A stretch of 35,740 bases of DNA, taken from the NCBI GenBank assembly GCA_004524545.1, contig SDNX01000015.1, positions 1 to 35,740 of the forward strand, read 5' to 3'. Made by a program: the position numbers and the translations under genes. This DNA comes from Promethearchaeota archaeon. GTDB lineage: Archaea > Asgardarchaeota > Lokiarchaeia > Sigyniarchaeales > Promethearchaeaceae. Below the pieces are notes generated by a model. That model had not been told where the DNA came from. It saw only the letters and a list, made by a program, of their open reading frames with translations, and searched no databases. This document shows, piece by piece, positions 8,602 through 17,721 of this stretch (its first letter is position 1; each line of letters opens with the position of its first letter).

Positions 8602-9387
8602 TCAGAGTGCTGATTTGATAATTTCGGTAAATTCTTCAGGTTTTAAAGAGGCTGTTCCTACTAACCCTCCATTTACCGATGGGATGGATAGAAGCTCTTT
8701 TGCGTTAGAAGGCTGCATGGATCCACCATATTGTAAACATATTTGATTACCTTGCTCTCCATACGTCGATACTAGCCAATTTCGAACAAAATTGTGCATT
8801 TCTTCTGCTTGCGTAGGAGTTGCGGGAATAATATCTCCAGTAGGGTTGAGTCCACGAGAATTTATAGCCCATACAGGTTCATAAGCAATTATAATGTTTT
8901 TTAATTGGTCTGCATTTACACCTTTTAGTGAGATACTCAATTGTTCAGCGTTCACTTCTTCTTTTCTTCCAGAAGCTCGTTCTTCGGCAGTTTCCCCAAT
9001 ACATAGTACGACCTTCAAATCATGAGTCAATGCATTGTGGACTTTCTTGTTTATCAATTCACTAGATTCGCCAAAAATTCTCCTTCGTTCGGAGTGCCCC
9101 AGAATTACATATTCACATCCCAGAGATTTCAACCATTTGGGAGATATTTCGCCCGTATATCCTCCCTCTACATATTCACTCATATTTTGAGCAGCTAGTT
9201 TTATAGGACTTGCTTTAAGAGCTGTGAATACATCACTTAATGAAACAAAAGAGGGTGCTACGAACACCTCAATCGAGCTAAGATCCAAATTTTGTGTTGC
9301 AACGATTAACCCTTTTACAGATTGGATAGATTCATCGATCCCCAATTTCATCTTCCAATTTCCGCCAATTACTACTTTATTGGTCAT
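8602..9387 (-). CDS. tpiA: Triosephosphate isomerase, bacterial/eukaryotic type
   Basis: It interconverts glyceraldehyde-3-phosphate and dihydroxyacetone phosphate. The 261 residues and motifs match the bacterial/eukaryotic form rather than the shorter archaeal form (about 225): GNWKMK with Lys12, GHSERR with His98, AYEPVWAI with catalytic Glu170, YGGSM at 220-224 and GGLVG near 240. The mobile lid, loop 6, is unusual: where most enzymes have GTGKTATP this one reads NSRGLNPTGDIIPATP, about eight residues longer. All three catalytic residues are present, so activity is expected. It starts at ATG and is followed after 66 bases by the CooT-like gene. Confidence 0.95.
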   Translation of the reverse strand: MTNKVVIGGNWKMKLGIDESIQSVKGLIVATQNLDLSSIEVFVAPSFVSLSDVFTALKASPIKLAAQNMSEYVEGGYTGEISPKWLKSLGCEYVILGHSERRRIFGESSELINKKVHNALTHDLKVVLCIGETAEERASGRKEEVNAEQLSISLKGVNADQLKNIIIAYEPVWAINSRGLNPTGDIIPATPTQAEEMHNFVRNWLVSTYGEQGNQICLQYGGSMQPSNAKELLSIPSVNGGLVGTASLKPEEFTEIIKSAL

Positions 9388-9425
9388 ACAATGTAGAAAT
9401 ACGGAGGAAATAATTTGAACTTATG

Positions 9426-12400
9426 TTATCTTTTTTCGACAAGTTCATGCCATATTTGGCATAACACAGGATCTTGACTCAACTGACAGCGAATTTTCAG
9501 AATTCCAATCAATCTACTTCTTATTTCTGCGCTTTCGTATTTCACAATTCTCTGTAGAGCATTCGCAATAGATCTCTGCAAGAGGATATTCGTTTCATCG
9601 CTGAAATATTTTAAAGTATGGGAAAAGAGATTAGAAATCGTCATATCTTTTGACACTGAAACCAGACTTCGTGCGGCTTGATCTCTTACTTGGAGATCTT
9701 CATCTTGCATTAATTTTAGCACTAAATCCCATGCCAATTCAAAACTCAGAAGTTCGATGATTTTTAACACCATGCTTCTTATGTGAGGATTAGAATGCGA
9801 GCATAATTGTGTTAGTTTCGAAACGGGAATTTGTTTGGGGTCTTTTTTGCCAACAAATTGAATGAATTCCAAAATTTTGCGAGATAGCCATTCATCCGGT
9901 TGATCGATCATGCCAATGATTTTTTCGATGAGTTCAGATTCCAAATCCCATTCACTACGCATTAAGGTGTCAATAACTGCGGATTGCACGATCCACTTCT
10001 CATCATCGATCAACTCATTCAGTAACCGTATGGAAGCTTCTTTTTGGGTACTAACGTAATAACGAATGATTTTAGCTGAGGATTCTCGAATGGAGGGGTT
10101 CTCATCTTTACTTAATTTTTGGATTGTATCCATGGAGAGGAGAGACGAATCAAGTTTGGCAATTTCTTCGAACAAACTACACGTATGTTTTCGTAGTTCT
10201 CTATCTTTACTTTCTAGTAATGGAACTAATTCTGCCACAACTTGCTTTTCAATAGTACTACTATGCTGCATCACATTCAATAACACAGATAATAATTTCA
10301 AACGTATTTCTGCAAATGTCTCGGATTTAATTTCCTCAATCAACAAGTGTTGGTCAAAAAAGTGTGCATATTCTTCTGATAGGTCTTCCAGTGCACTTAG
10401 AGCGTTTTTCTTTACTGTAATATTACTTTGCACCACAAAACTTTCAATCAACTTAATGGAATCAGGGTTTTCAGATCCGATTTTCCGAAGTGTTTTTTGA
10501 AGTACACTTTTTGTGAGATAGGTGCGATCATTTTGAATCGGCATTAATGCATTTAACACGACTTGAGGATCTTCTCGAGCAATATCACTAAGAGCTTGTT
10601 CTACTGCATTTTGGGTCTGTTTGTTGGGACTTTTTATATGTTTCGTCAAAATTGACATCACTTTTTGAGGATTCTGTTTCCAACTAGTTGCGATGAGAGG
10701 AAGAATGTGTTGTATGGTATCTTCATCTGCGGCCTCGGAAAGGGAAAAAAAAGCGTTAAACATCTTAGACGTATCATTGCTCTTCATATAAGGCATAAGT
10801 TCTCTGAGAACTCGTTCTGACGCTTTTCGCACAGATTGGATTTGGCTCTTTATTCCTGAAAGAAAGGGCTCGAATGGAATTTTGAATTTCTGGAGATCTC
10901 CTAATCGGGAGATACTAAGAATCGCTGCTTCTCTTGAAGCAGTATTTCCACTATCTAATTCTTTAATAATGTTATTGATATCCTTATTGGTGAGTTCAAA
11001 ATCGTCTTGATTAAGTAATCCGACAAAACTTTGTATTGCGATTTGTTGCAAATGTGATTTTGACCCTTTCACTTTATTTAGGAGAGTAGTAATTTCTTTC
11101 AGTATGCCATATTTTGTGGCGATTTCCATGCATTTTCCTTGATATTCATAATCATAATCCGAAATTCCTTTCATTATAGATTCCTTACTAAGAGAACTGG
11201 GCTGTTTTGGTAACGATAATAATAAATCCGCTCCCAACCTTTTCAACTGATAATTAGGATGAGTGAATAAATGTACGATATGCTCAGATGAAATTTTTAA
11301 GAGAAATTCTGGATGTTTCTTTAGAATATTTCCCAAACTTAGTTGTGCGTCGCAGTTACCCGATTGTATCACTTTTACTATGTAGGGTAAAATCTTATCA
11401 GGATGATTTTTGATGCCTTGCTCCAATATTTCTTGGGCAACTTCTTTATTATATTTGTTTGAATCTGATAAGGCATCAAAAAGAGGATCCATGTATCGCC
11501 TATGGCTGTATTTAATATCATTTCGGACAGGGAGCCGTGCATACATCCGGATGAGTTCATGTTTGGCGGCATTACGTAATTGAGGATTTGAATGGTGGAC
11601 AAAGTTGAACAAAGGAATGGGAATGAAATTTGCAGCTGCGAATTCCATTAAGTTTAAGCGTGCTTGGAGGAAAAATTGGCTGTTTTTGCCAAATAAGTAA
11701 TAATTCACTAGTATGAGAAACATTACTTCTTCAATCAATGCTACAGGAATAAAGAGAACGTGGTTTCCGCCGCTAAAAGGGGATTTTAATGTGATAATCT
11801 CGGTTATTGACCAAGAGCTGAAAATATCTACGAGTCCTTTATCTAATCGTAGGATCATAAAATTAGTGAGTACGTTAATTCCTACGCTGGCAATTAACCA
11901 AGCTGATAATAGAACATCGATCCAGCGGAATTTAATTTTCTTGTTCCAAAATCGTCTAAAATATCCAATTATTCCAAAAATAAAGGATAACGAAATGGCA
12001 AATGTTTGAAAATTGGTTCCCTTGACAGATCCTACTGCGCCTGAGAAAAAATAGACAGAGAATAAGATAACGACAACAATCATCACCACATAGGTCACGA
12101 TGGAGACAATCAACATAATTGTTGAGAAAAATCGATTAAAAAGCACTCCAAAAATTCGTGGGCTTTTATCAAAAGTGAGATGCAAAGAACGCTCCATAGT
12201 ATGATGAGTATATGTATTTTTTACAATTCCAGTTACATACCCTCTATTTCCTAAATACGCGATAATCAATATTGGATAGATAAATGACCATCCCATTATG
12301 AAAATGAAGGCGAGATCGACTTTAAAGGATGATAATATAAGGGGAGGTAAAACTAAAAACCCTGTCCATAGTACAGAAGCAATAAAATATCTCTTCCATT

Positions 12401-12827
12401 TGAGGTTAAAACGATGGATAATTTTCTGGGCAAAAAATTCTTGAAATGGAGTCATCCCCGTATAATTATCAGAATACGCCATAAATACAAAATCTATTAG
12501 AGGAAACATATATAAAAGCAAGATAATGAGAGTTAGTGGCCACAATAGGAATCGTGATAAGTGGGGAATATCTGTACCAGGATATTTTTTGCTAATACGA
12601 AAAGCAAACAAGGTTGTAAGGATCACTGTCACTCCACATGCAAATACAATCCCATATAAAAGGCATTTTACATGATCCCAAATCGACATGGTTTCAGCTT
12701 TGACTAAATGTATTTGTTTGTAAAGTAGAAAGTAACCGATTACCACTGCCGCAATAAATGCTATTGTGAGTAAGATTGAATATTTATCCCACGCAAATGG
12801 TAGGGTGAACAATTCCCAAAATGACAT
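9426..12827 (-). CDS. Large membrane protein with HEAT-repeat C-terminal domain, unknown function
   Basis: This 1133-residue protein has two parts. Residues to about 385 contain roughly nine hydrophobic segments (near 22-40, 55-80, 97-122, 150-172, 174-197, 238-270, 280-295, 306-330 and 362-386), so it sits in the membrane. From about 395 to the end runs an array of paired helices with the HEAT pattern (for example VRDQAARSLVSV and LRKHTCSLFEEIAK), likely a long cytoplasmic solenoid for protein binding. No enzyme motif is seen; an EE pair in the ninth segment is too little for a CPBP protease call. I use ATG 12827; a TTG four codons upstream is the alternative. It is divergent from the GINS gene. 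I do not recognise a named family. Confidence 0.8.
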   Translation of the reverse strand: MSFWELFTLPFAWDKYSILLTIAFIAAVVIGYFLLYKQIHLVKAETMSIWDHVKCLLYGIVFACGVTVILTTLFAFRISKKYPGTDIPHLSRFLLWPLTLIILLLYMFPLIDFVFMAYSDNYTGMTPFQEFFAQKIIHRFNLKWKRYFIASVLWTGFLVLPPLILSSFKVDLAFIFIMGWSFIYPILIIAYLGNRGYVTGIVKNTYTHHTMERSLHLTFDKSPRIFGVLFNRFFSTIMLIVSIVTYVVMIVVVILFSVYFFSGAVGSVKGTNFQTFAISLSFIFGIIGYFRRFWNKKIKFRWIDVLLSAWLIASVGINVLTNFMILRLDKGLVDIFSSWSITEIITLKSPFSGGNHVLFIPVALIEEVMFLILVNYYLFGKNSQFFLQARLNLMEFAAANFIPIPLFNFVHHSNPQLRNAAKHELIRMYARLPVRNDIKYSHRRYMDPLFDALSDSNKYNKEVAQEILEQGIKNHPDKILPYIVKVIQSGNCDAQLSLGNILKKHPEFLLKISSEHIVHLFTHPNYQLKRLGADLLLSLPKQPSSLSKESIMKGISDYDYEYQGKCMEIATKYGILKEITTLLNKVKGSKSHLQQIAIQSFVGLLNQDDFELTNKDINNIIKELDSGNTASREAAILSISRLGDLQKFKIPFEPFLSGIKSQIQSVRKASERVLRELMPYMKSNDTSKMFNAFFSLSEAADEDTIQHILPLIATSWKQNPQKVMSILTKHIKSPNKQTQNAVEQALSDIAREDPQVVLNALMPIQNDRTYLTKSVLQKTLRKIGSENPDSIKLIESFVVQSNITVKKNALSALEDLSEEYAHFFDQHLLIEEIKSETFAEIRLKLLSVLLNVMQHSSTIEKQVVAELVPLLESKDRELRKHTCSLFEEIAKLDSSLLSMDTIQKLSKDENPSIRESSAKIIRYYVSTQKEASIRLLNELIDDEKWIVQSAVIDTLMRSEWDLESELIEKIIGMIDQPDEWLSRKILEFIQFVGKKDPKQIPVSKLTQLCSHSNPHIRSMVLKIIELLSFELAWDLVLKLMQDEDLQVRDQAARSLVSVSKDMTISNLFSHTLKYFSDETNILLQRSIANALQRIVKYESAEIRSRLIGILKIRCQLSQDPVLCQIWHELVEKR

Positions 12828-12922
12828 ACAAACAAACAAATGGCTAATAATTCGTTAATGTGTTATCTATTTATTTCGCAATCAATTACTTAATAGGTAC
12901 AGAAATTACATACTGATAGTCC

Positions 12923-13471
12923 ATGAACTCAATTTCCTCACAACTTAACCGGATACGTCATAGATTCAGAAGCCAAATCGTTGAAGTAAAAGCCATTAAA
13001 AATTTTAAACACAATATAGATATTTTTGGCAAGATTGTTGGACCATTTACTACGGGGAACCATTATAAAATGGAATTTTGGATTGCAAAGGTGTTTGTTA
13101 AAAATGGTTTTATGAAGTTTGCAGACGAAAACGAAATCACCATCCAGAAAATCCAGAAAATTGCGAATAGCCAAAGTCATGCAACCGATTTCAAAAAACT
13201 CGATCCCTATCTCTATACGGCCATAAATGAATACATGGATATAGTATCACATTCTGGAGATGGAGGAACAAGAAAATTCAGAGATTTATTTTCCAATACG
13301 CAAGATCTCATCACAATCCGGCAAAGAAAAATCCTATCATTAAGTCAAGTAAATACCTCCTTAGGCATGGCACAAAATCTTTCCGAGGAAGAAAAAATCT
13401 TACTGTCAAAACTAACAGATCATGTGAAGGATTGGAAAGTCTATTTCCTTGATTCAAAACGTCAAAAATAG
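12923..13471 (+). CDS. GINS-like replication protein, Gins23-type domain order
   Basis: GINS works with MCM and Cdc45/GAN as the replicative helicase. The 182-residue protein has a small beta domain first (about 18-66, with VEVKAI, GPFTTGNHY and an AKVFVKNGFMKF stretch), matching the GINS B domain. A helical domain follows (about 90-145) whose segment RDLFSNTQDLITIRQRKILSLS resembles the signature helix of the GINS A domain. B before A is the Gins23 arrangement. Sequence divergence is strong, so this is a pattern-based call. It is followed 16 bases later by a small zinc-ribbon gene. An AT-rich TTACTTAATAG about 30 bases before the ATG may be its promoter. Confidence 0.6.
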   Translation: MNSISSQLNRIRHRFRSQIVEVKAIKNFKHNIDIFGKIVGPFTTGNHYKMEFWIAKVFVKNGFMKFADENEITIQKIQKIANSQSHATDFKKLDPYLYTAINEYMDIVSHSGDGGTRKFRDLFSNTQDLITIRQRKILSLSQVNTSLGMAQNLSEEEKILLSKLTDHVKDWKVYFLDSKRQK

Positions 13472-13487
13472 GAGAAAGTGAATAATA

Positions 13488-13643
13488 ATGACTGAGATAC
13501 AAAAAAAAGTTTGTCCTAAGTGTGAAAAAAACACTTCCAGACGTCAAATGTGCGGAAAATGTGGAGAGATCAATATTCTGCCTTGTTCAAAGTGCAAAAA
13601 ACGAATTGAATATTGCGAACACTGTGGCACAATACTCATATGA
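13488..13643 (+). CDS. 51-residue double zinc-ribbon protein
   Basis: A short frame from ATG 13488 to TGA encodes 51 residues with eight cysteines in four CxxC pairs (C9/C12, C22/C25, C33/C36, C43/C46). This is enough for two zinc sites or one treble-clef pair. About a quarter of the remaining residues are Lys or Arg, so nucleic-acid or protein binding is possible. An SD-like GGAG overlaps the stop region of the GINS-like gene just upstream, which suggests co-translation. I cannot assign a function; the regular cysteine spacing makes a chance frame unlikely. Confidence 0.75.
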   Translation: MTEIQKKVCPKCEKNTSRRQMCGKCGEINILPCSKCKKRIEYCEHCGTILI

Positions 13644-13785
13644 TTCCTTATTCATGTGGTTCAATGCCTTTATCGTCTTCAATTTTCTTCCATTTCAAAT
13701 TTACATTCTCTTAAGTTAAGATTTATTACGCATAGTAAAATTTTATAGGCATAATTTATTGTTATACTAAAGGAGCGAACGAAAC

Positions 13786-14949
13786 GTGGCTAAGAAAAAA
13801 GTCTTGACACGTCGATTTGAACCCATAGAGATACGAATTGAAAGTGAAGATATTTCTGAACTTGAGATCAGTGAAGAAGATAAATTGAATGGGATTGAAA
13901 AGATTGTCTTGAAACCTGTTGGTTATCCTATTCGATTAAGTGAACACCCTTCCAGTCAATCTGATTTAGAGATTGATGATAAAGATCTATTTCAAGCATA
14001 TGCACAAGATCAATGGGTTGGGTTGAACATCTCTGAGGGTGAATACCTATTTGATCAAATGATCCTCCCAGATTTTGCATTTAAAATTATTAATATTATC
14101 CCAGATACCGCGCATCACGTCACAATTGAAACCGAATTTGAGATTATTCCTCCTATTGATCATAATACAACACAACTTGAAAAAACGGGATTCTCAGACA
14201 TCGTGGGAAATACTCGCGCAGTTGAAAAATGTAGAGTAATTCAAGAGTACATGACTCATCCCGATAAATTTGGGAAATGGTCACCAAGAAATGTACTGTT
14301 TTTTGGGAAGCCGGGAACGGGAAAAACTCTCACGGCACGGGCACTTGCATCTGAATGTGAATCTCAAATCCTTGTTCGTAAAGGTACGGCTCTAATAGGA
14401 TTGCATGTAGGAGATGGAGCGAATAAAATTCACACACTTTTCTCCAAAGCACGTAAAATTGCAAAAAAACATGGTTCCGCAATCATTTTTATCGATGAAA
14501 TTGATGCAGTTGGATTGAGTCGATCGTACCAAATGGTTAGAGGAGATGTAGTGGAAGTAAGCACTGCACTTTTATCTGAGATGGATGGAATATCCGAAAA
14601 TCGTGGTGTAATCTTAATTAGTGCAACTAATAATATTGATTTGTTAGATCCTGGTTTACGTAGCAGATTTGAAGAAGAGATCATGTTTGAATTACCAGAA
14701 AATAAAGAACGGATCGCACTAATGCAATTATTTTTGAGTAAAATTGGGTTAGATCACCAAGTCAACTATCAAGAAGTAAGTAGTCAATTAGAGGGGTGGT
14801 CTGGAAGAGATATCAAAGAAAAACTCATAAAAATTGCATTCCACAATGCGATTATCTCGAAAAAAGACATCATAACCACTCAAGATCTAATTAATATTAT
14901 CCAAAAGGTAAAGAAAAAAGAAGATACAGAAAATCCATTGTTTTCCTAG
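13786..14949 (+). CDS. Single-ring AAA ATPase (COG1223-like)
   Basis: This 387-residue protein has an N-terminal, acidic, strand-rich region (1-125) and one AAA module: Walker A GKPGTGKT at 174-181, pore-like segment GLHVGDG near 205-211, Walker B IIFIDEID at 233-240, sensor SATNN near 279 and RSRFEEE near 293. It resembles the archaeal COG1223 ATPases, which pair an N-terminal substrate domain with one AAA ring. The usual FxDIVG entry motif is present (FSDIVG). The start is GTG with SD AGGAG ten bases upstream. No HbYX tail is seen, so proteasome coupling is not supported. Its stop overlaps the stop of the minus-strand 57-residue gene. Confidence 0.85.
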   Translation: MAKKKVLTRRFEPIEIRIESEDISELEISEEDKLNGIEKIVLKPVGYPIRLSEHPSSQSDLEIDDKDLFQAYAQDQWVGLNISEGEYLFDQMILPDFAFKIINIIPDTAHHVTIETEFEIIPPIDHNTTQLEKTGFSDIVGNTRAVEKCRVIQEYMTHPDKFGKWSPRNVLFFGKPGTGKTLTARALASECESQILVRKGTALIGLHVGDGANKIHTLFSKARKIAKKHGSAIIFIDEIDAVGLSRSYQMVRGDVVEVSTALLSEMDGISENRGVILISATNNIDLLDPGLRSRFEEEIMFELPENKERIALMQLFLSKIGLDHQVNYQEVSSQLEGWSGRDIKEKLIKIAFHNAIISKKDIITTQDLINIIQKVKKKEDTENPLFS

Positions 14950-15119
14950 TAGGAATGGGTTCGATTTTTATATTCTTCTTGAATTCCTTTTTCGAATGCC
15001 TTAATAATTTCGCGCAATTTTTTCTTCTCGAAGAAGTCCTCAACATCCCTTGCTTTCACTCGTAAATCTTGTAGTAACCGTTCCATATACTCCTTATCTT
15101 GTACTTTTTTCAAACTCAT
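14946..15119 (-). CDS. 57-residue helical protein, unknown
   Basis: The minus-strand frame from ATG 15119 to TAG encodes 57 residues, highly charged and predicted almost wholly helical (Lys/Glu-rich heptads from residue 5 to 50). GGAG lies just upstream of the ATG, and an ATTTAAAT TATA-like element lies about 36-43 bases before it. The stop is read from the same CTAG that ends the AAA ATPase on the other strand. I do not recognise it. Promoter, SD and tight tail-to-tail packing make it more likely real than chance. Confidence 0.55.
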   Translation of the reverse strand: MSLKKVQDKEYMERLLQDLRVKARDVEDFFEKKKLREIIKAFEKGIQEEYKNRTHSY

Positions 15120-15154
15120 TTCTCCGGATTTTATCTCTTTTTTTCCATCAAGTT

Positions 15155-15162
15155 ATTTAAAT
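15155..15162. promoter_or_regulatory. Symmetric TATA-like element ATTTAAAT between divergent genes
   Basis: The 8-base palindrome ATTTAAAT lies 20 bases before the ATG of the lacZ remnant and about 36 bases before the 57-residue gene on the other strand. Being symmetric it could serve as a TATA box in both directions. Confidence 0.4.
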
Positions 15163-15181
15163 TTCGTAGATTTATGCTAAA

Positions 15182-15675
15182 ATGGATATGAAAGAATGGA
15201 ACGATCCTCGGGTTATCGGGCACAATAAAATTTCTCCTCATACCACTTTGATTTCGTACTCTTCTCCCCAAATCGCACTGAATAAAATGGAATATGGAGA
15301 ATACACTGCTAATTTTCCATCCATTTGGTATAAAAGTCTTAATGGAGATTGGGCATTCAAATGGGTAAATAACGTACAAAAACGACCGAAGGAATTTTAT
15401 AAAGTTAATTTTAATATCGAATCTTGGGATACGATTCCTGTTCCTTCTTGTTGGCAGCAACATGGATACGGAATACCAATAATATAGAGGAAGCTCGTCA
15501 TATTAATGAATTAGCCGAATCACCAAACTTAGTGATAACAATAGATAAGTATCAGATGGGTGTGGGGGGATATGATTCATGGTCATCACGATCTCATCCC
15601 TTAAAGGAACACCAAATATTGCCTGGTAATCACGTAATGCAATTTGTGATAAAACCAAGAAAAGGGGATGATTGA
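15182..15675 (+). pseudogene. lacZ-type beta-galactosidase remnant (GH2), middle deleted
   Basis: Two pieces of one family lie side by side. Bases 15182-15487 encode about 100 residues like the start of GH2 beta-galactosidase: WNDPRVIG, SLNGDWAFKW and IPVPSCWQQHGYGIPI. In another frame, about 15480-15675 encode EEARHINEL and IDKYQMGVGGYDSW, the pattern that closes LacZ proteins (DykQMGVGGDdSW). The roughly 800-900 residues between, with the catalytic domain, are missing, and the join near 15475-15490 shifts frame so the first piece stops at TAG 15485. This is a fossil of a once full gene, probably acquired by transfer since the family is bacterial-like. The end overlaps the start of the DHH gene. 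Confidence 0.8.
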
Positions 15676-16762
15676 GATGAATATTAAAAAGATAAATGAA
15701 TTTGCAGAGTATTTTTCTGAATTTATGGGAATGATACGAGAGAACGAACCAATAGCAATAATTTCACACGACAACACTGATCTTGATGGAGCTGCAGCTG
15801 CATTAGGAATTTATCTCATCCTAAATTACTATGCTGATCATTCAGGAAAAATTGACCTGATCTTAAATAAAACCAATCAATTTGTAACCGAAATTCTCCA
15901 AAATGAACAGTTATCAGAAGAGATTATTATAAATGAGGGAGATATTCGTGAGGAATATAATACTCTTATTATTGTAGATACCCCCTATCTCCCTCCCTAT
16001 TTTCAAAAGGAATTTCGACACATTATCTTAGTGGATCATCATCTTGAAGCTGAAAATAATAGGGAAGATCCATCTGATTTGTCAGGGATCCTCCCGATTG
16101 AAAAAATTCTCTGTAAAACAGTAGATTCAACCGCTTCTTCTTGTAGTGAAATGATTGGGCAACTCTGGAAATATTTAGAAGTAAAAATTACTATACCCCC
16201 ATTGAAAAAATCGATGGACGAATCTCTAATTTCTCAGTTGCTACTCATGGGAATATTGATGGATTCTAGTGGATTGAAATACAGTGAAAATTCTGTAATT
16301 CCCATTTTGGACTTTTTGATCGGAAAAGGAGCTGATTTACCTACCGCAAGAAAATTATCCATTCGTGATATCCCTTCTGATGTAAAATTAGCACGAATTA
16401 AAGGAGCAATTCGCTGTGAGGAACCTATCCTAATTGGAGAGTGGATTGTATTGATCACACATGTAAATTCTCATGAAAGTGCAGTGTGTACTGCATTACT
16501 CGGATTAGGAACCGACCTTGCATTTTGCATCTCAAAAAGGAAGAAAAAAACTTTCAGATTGATTGCACGTGCATCTGAGAGATTTCAACACTCAAATACC
16601 TTTCATTTAGGAAAATTCATGGAAAAATTGGCGATTATATTTAATGGAAACTCCGGAGGTCACAAAGGTGCCGCTGGAATGAATGGTCAAAATTATCCTC
16701 AAGACTTGAAAAAGCAGATAATTAACGAATTAAAAAAGGAATTAAACAATTCCCTCCTATAG
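15668..16762 (+). CDS. DHH/DHHA1 phosphoesterase (NrnA/RecJ-like)
   Basis: DHH-DHHA1 proteins hydrolyse phosphodiester bonds in short RNA or nucleotides (nanoRNase, pAp phosphatase, cyclic dinucleotide types). The 364-residue protein has motif I SHDNTDLDG near 33-41, an IIVDTP Asp near 101, LVDHH (the DHH motif) near 121-125, and the DHHA1 motif GGHKGAAG near 336. All metal-binding parts seem present. The frame opens at ATG 15668 inside the lacZ remnant's last codons; ATG 15677 is equally possible and has a better-spaced GGGG upstream. The exact substrate cannot be told. It ends 14 bases before the ECF ATPase gene and may be co-transcribed with it. Confidence 0.85.
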   Translation: MIEMNIKKINEFAEYFSEFMGMIRENEPIAIISHDNTDLDGAAAALGIYLILNYYADHSGKIDLILNKTNQFVTEILQNEQLSEEIIINEGDIREEYNTLIIVDTPYLPPYFQKEFRHIILVDHHLEAENNREDPSDLSGILPIEKILCKTVDSTASSCSEMIGQLWKYLEVKITIPPLKKSMDESLISQLLLMGILMDSSGLKYSENSVIPILDFLIGKGADLPTARKLSIRDIPSDVKLARIKGAIRCEEPILIGEWIVLITHVNSHESAVCTALLGLGTDLAFCISKRKKKTFRLIARASERFQHSNTFHLGKFMEKLAIIFNGNSGGHKGAAGMNGQNYPQDLKKQIINELKKELNNSLL

Positions 16763-16776
16763 AAAAGCGATCTATA

Positions 16777-17721
16777 ATGACCTTCTCCCAACCCAATCCA
16801 AAAGATCAGATTAATGCAAAAAACCTGTCTTTTGTGTATGAATCTGTGTACAAAGCAAATCGGGATGAGATAAGCGCCATTATGAATAAAGAAGGGGAAA
16901 AACCCTCTGATAGTCCGGACCTTGATAAATATAAAGCACTTAATTTGATCAATCTGTCGATTTGTCAAGGAAAATTCATTGCAATGGTGGGGGACACTGG
17001 TTCTGGAAAAAGTACGCTAGTCCGCACTTTTAATGGCCTAATACCCAGTTTTTATCGAGGTATATTTTTTGGATATGTGGGAGTTTTTGGGAAGGACTCT
17101 ATTCAGGAAAAAATCAGCACCTTATCTCAAGATGTTGGACTGGTGTTTCAAAATCCAGAAAACCAACTCGTCGCGATGACGGTAGAGCGAGAAATAGCTT
17201 TTGGTTTAGAAAATATTGGCTTGAAACGAGAGTTAATCCAGAAAAAAATTTCCCAGATTTTAGAATACTTAGGAATTTCTCATTTGCGGATGCGTCATCC
17301 TTATGAATTATCAGGTGGAGAACAGCAGCGAGTAGCAATAGCGTCCATTATGACTTTAGAACCCAGTATAATTATTTTGGATGAGCCTACTGCAACGCTA
17401 GACCCTCAAGCAGCTGAATCCGTATTAAATTTATTAGAAAAACTCAATAAAGATAAAAAAATCACCATAATCATAATCGAGCATAGATTAGAAGTAATTT
17501 TACCCTATTGCACGGAAATTATTATCGTACAAAACGGACAGATTCTTCAACATGCTTCCACCCAGGAGGTGTTGAATTCTGATTATTTATATTCAACGAA
17601 TGTTCGTATTCCCGAATACATAATCCTTTTCAAAAAATTGAAATCTAATAAAATCTATTCGGGTATAATTCCATCGACCATTGAACAAGCAGCCCATATA
17701 ATGAGGGAGTTGATATCATGA
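16777..17721 (+). CDS. ecfA1: ECF transporter ATP-binding protein, first of two
   Basis: One of two ATPases that drive energy-coupling-factor (vitamin or metal) importers. It has Walker A GDTGSGKST at 72-80, Q-loop Q125 (VFQNPENQ), signature LSGGEQQR from 178, Walker B IIILDEPT at 198-205 and switch His236. The N-terminus is odd: between NLSFVY and ALNLINLS there are about 28 extra, charged residues where most ECF ATPases have a short A-loop. Start ATG 16777. Its end overlaps the next gene by four bases (ATGA), so the two are translated together. The substrate is unknown because no S component is present. Confidence 0.92.
   Translation: MTFSQPNPKDQINAKNLSFVYESVYKANRDEISAIMNKEGEKPSDSPDLDKYKALNLINLSICQGKFIAMVGDTGSGKSTLVRTFNGLIPSFYRGIFFGYVGVFGKDSIQEKISTLSQDVGLVFQNPENQLVAMTVEREIAFGLENIGLKRELIQKKISQILEYLGISHLRMRHPYELSGGEQQRVAIASIMTLEPSIIILDEPTATLDPQAAESVLNLLEKLNKDKKITIIIIEHRLEVILPYCTEIIIVQNGQILQHASTQEVLNSDYLYSTNVRIPEYIILFKKLKSNKIYSGIIPSTIEQAAHIMRELIS

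Noticed and set aside
11616-11770. EE pair in the ninth membrane segment of the HEAT protein as a CPBP protease site
   Set aside because: The accompanying Arg and His motifs of CPBP proteases are not found.
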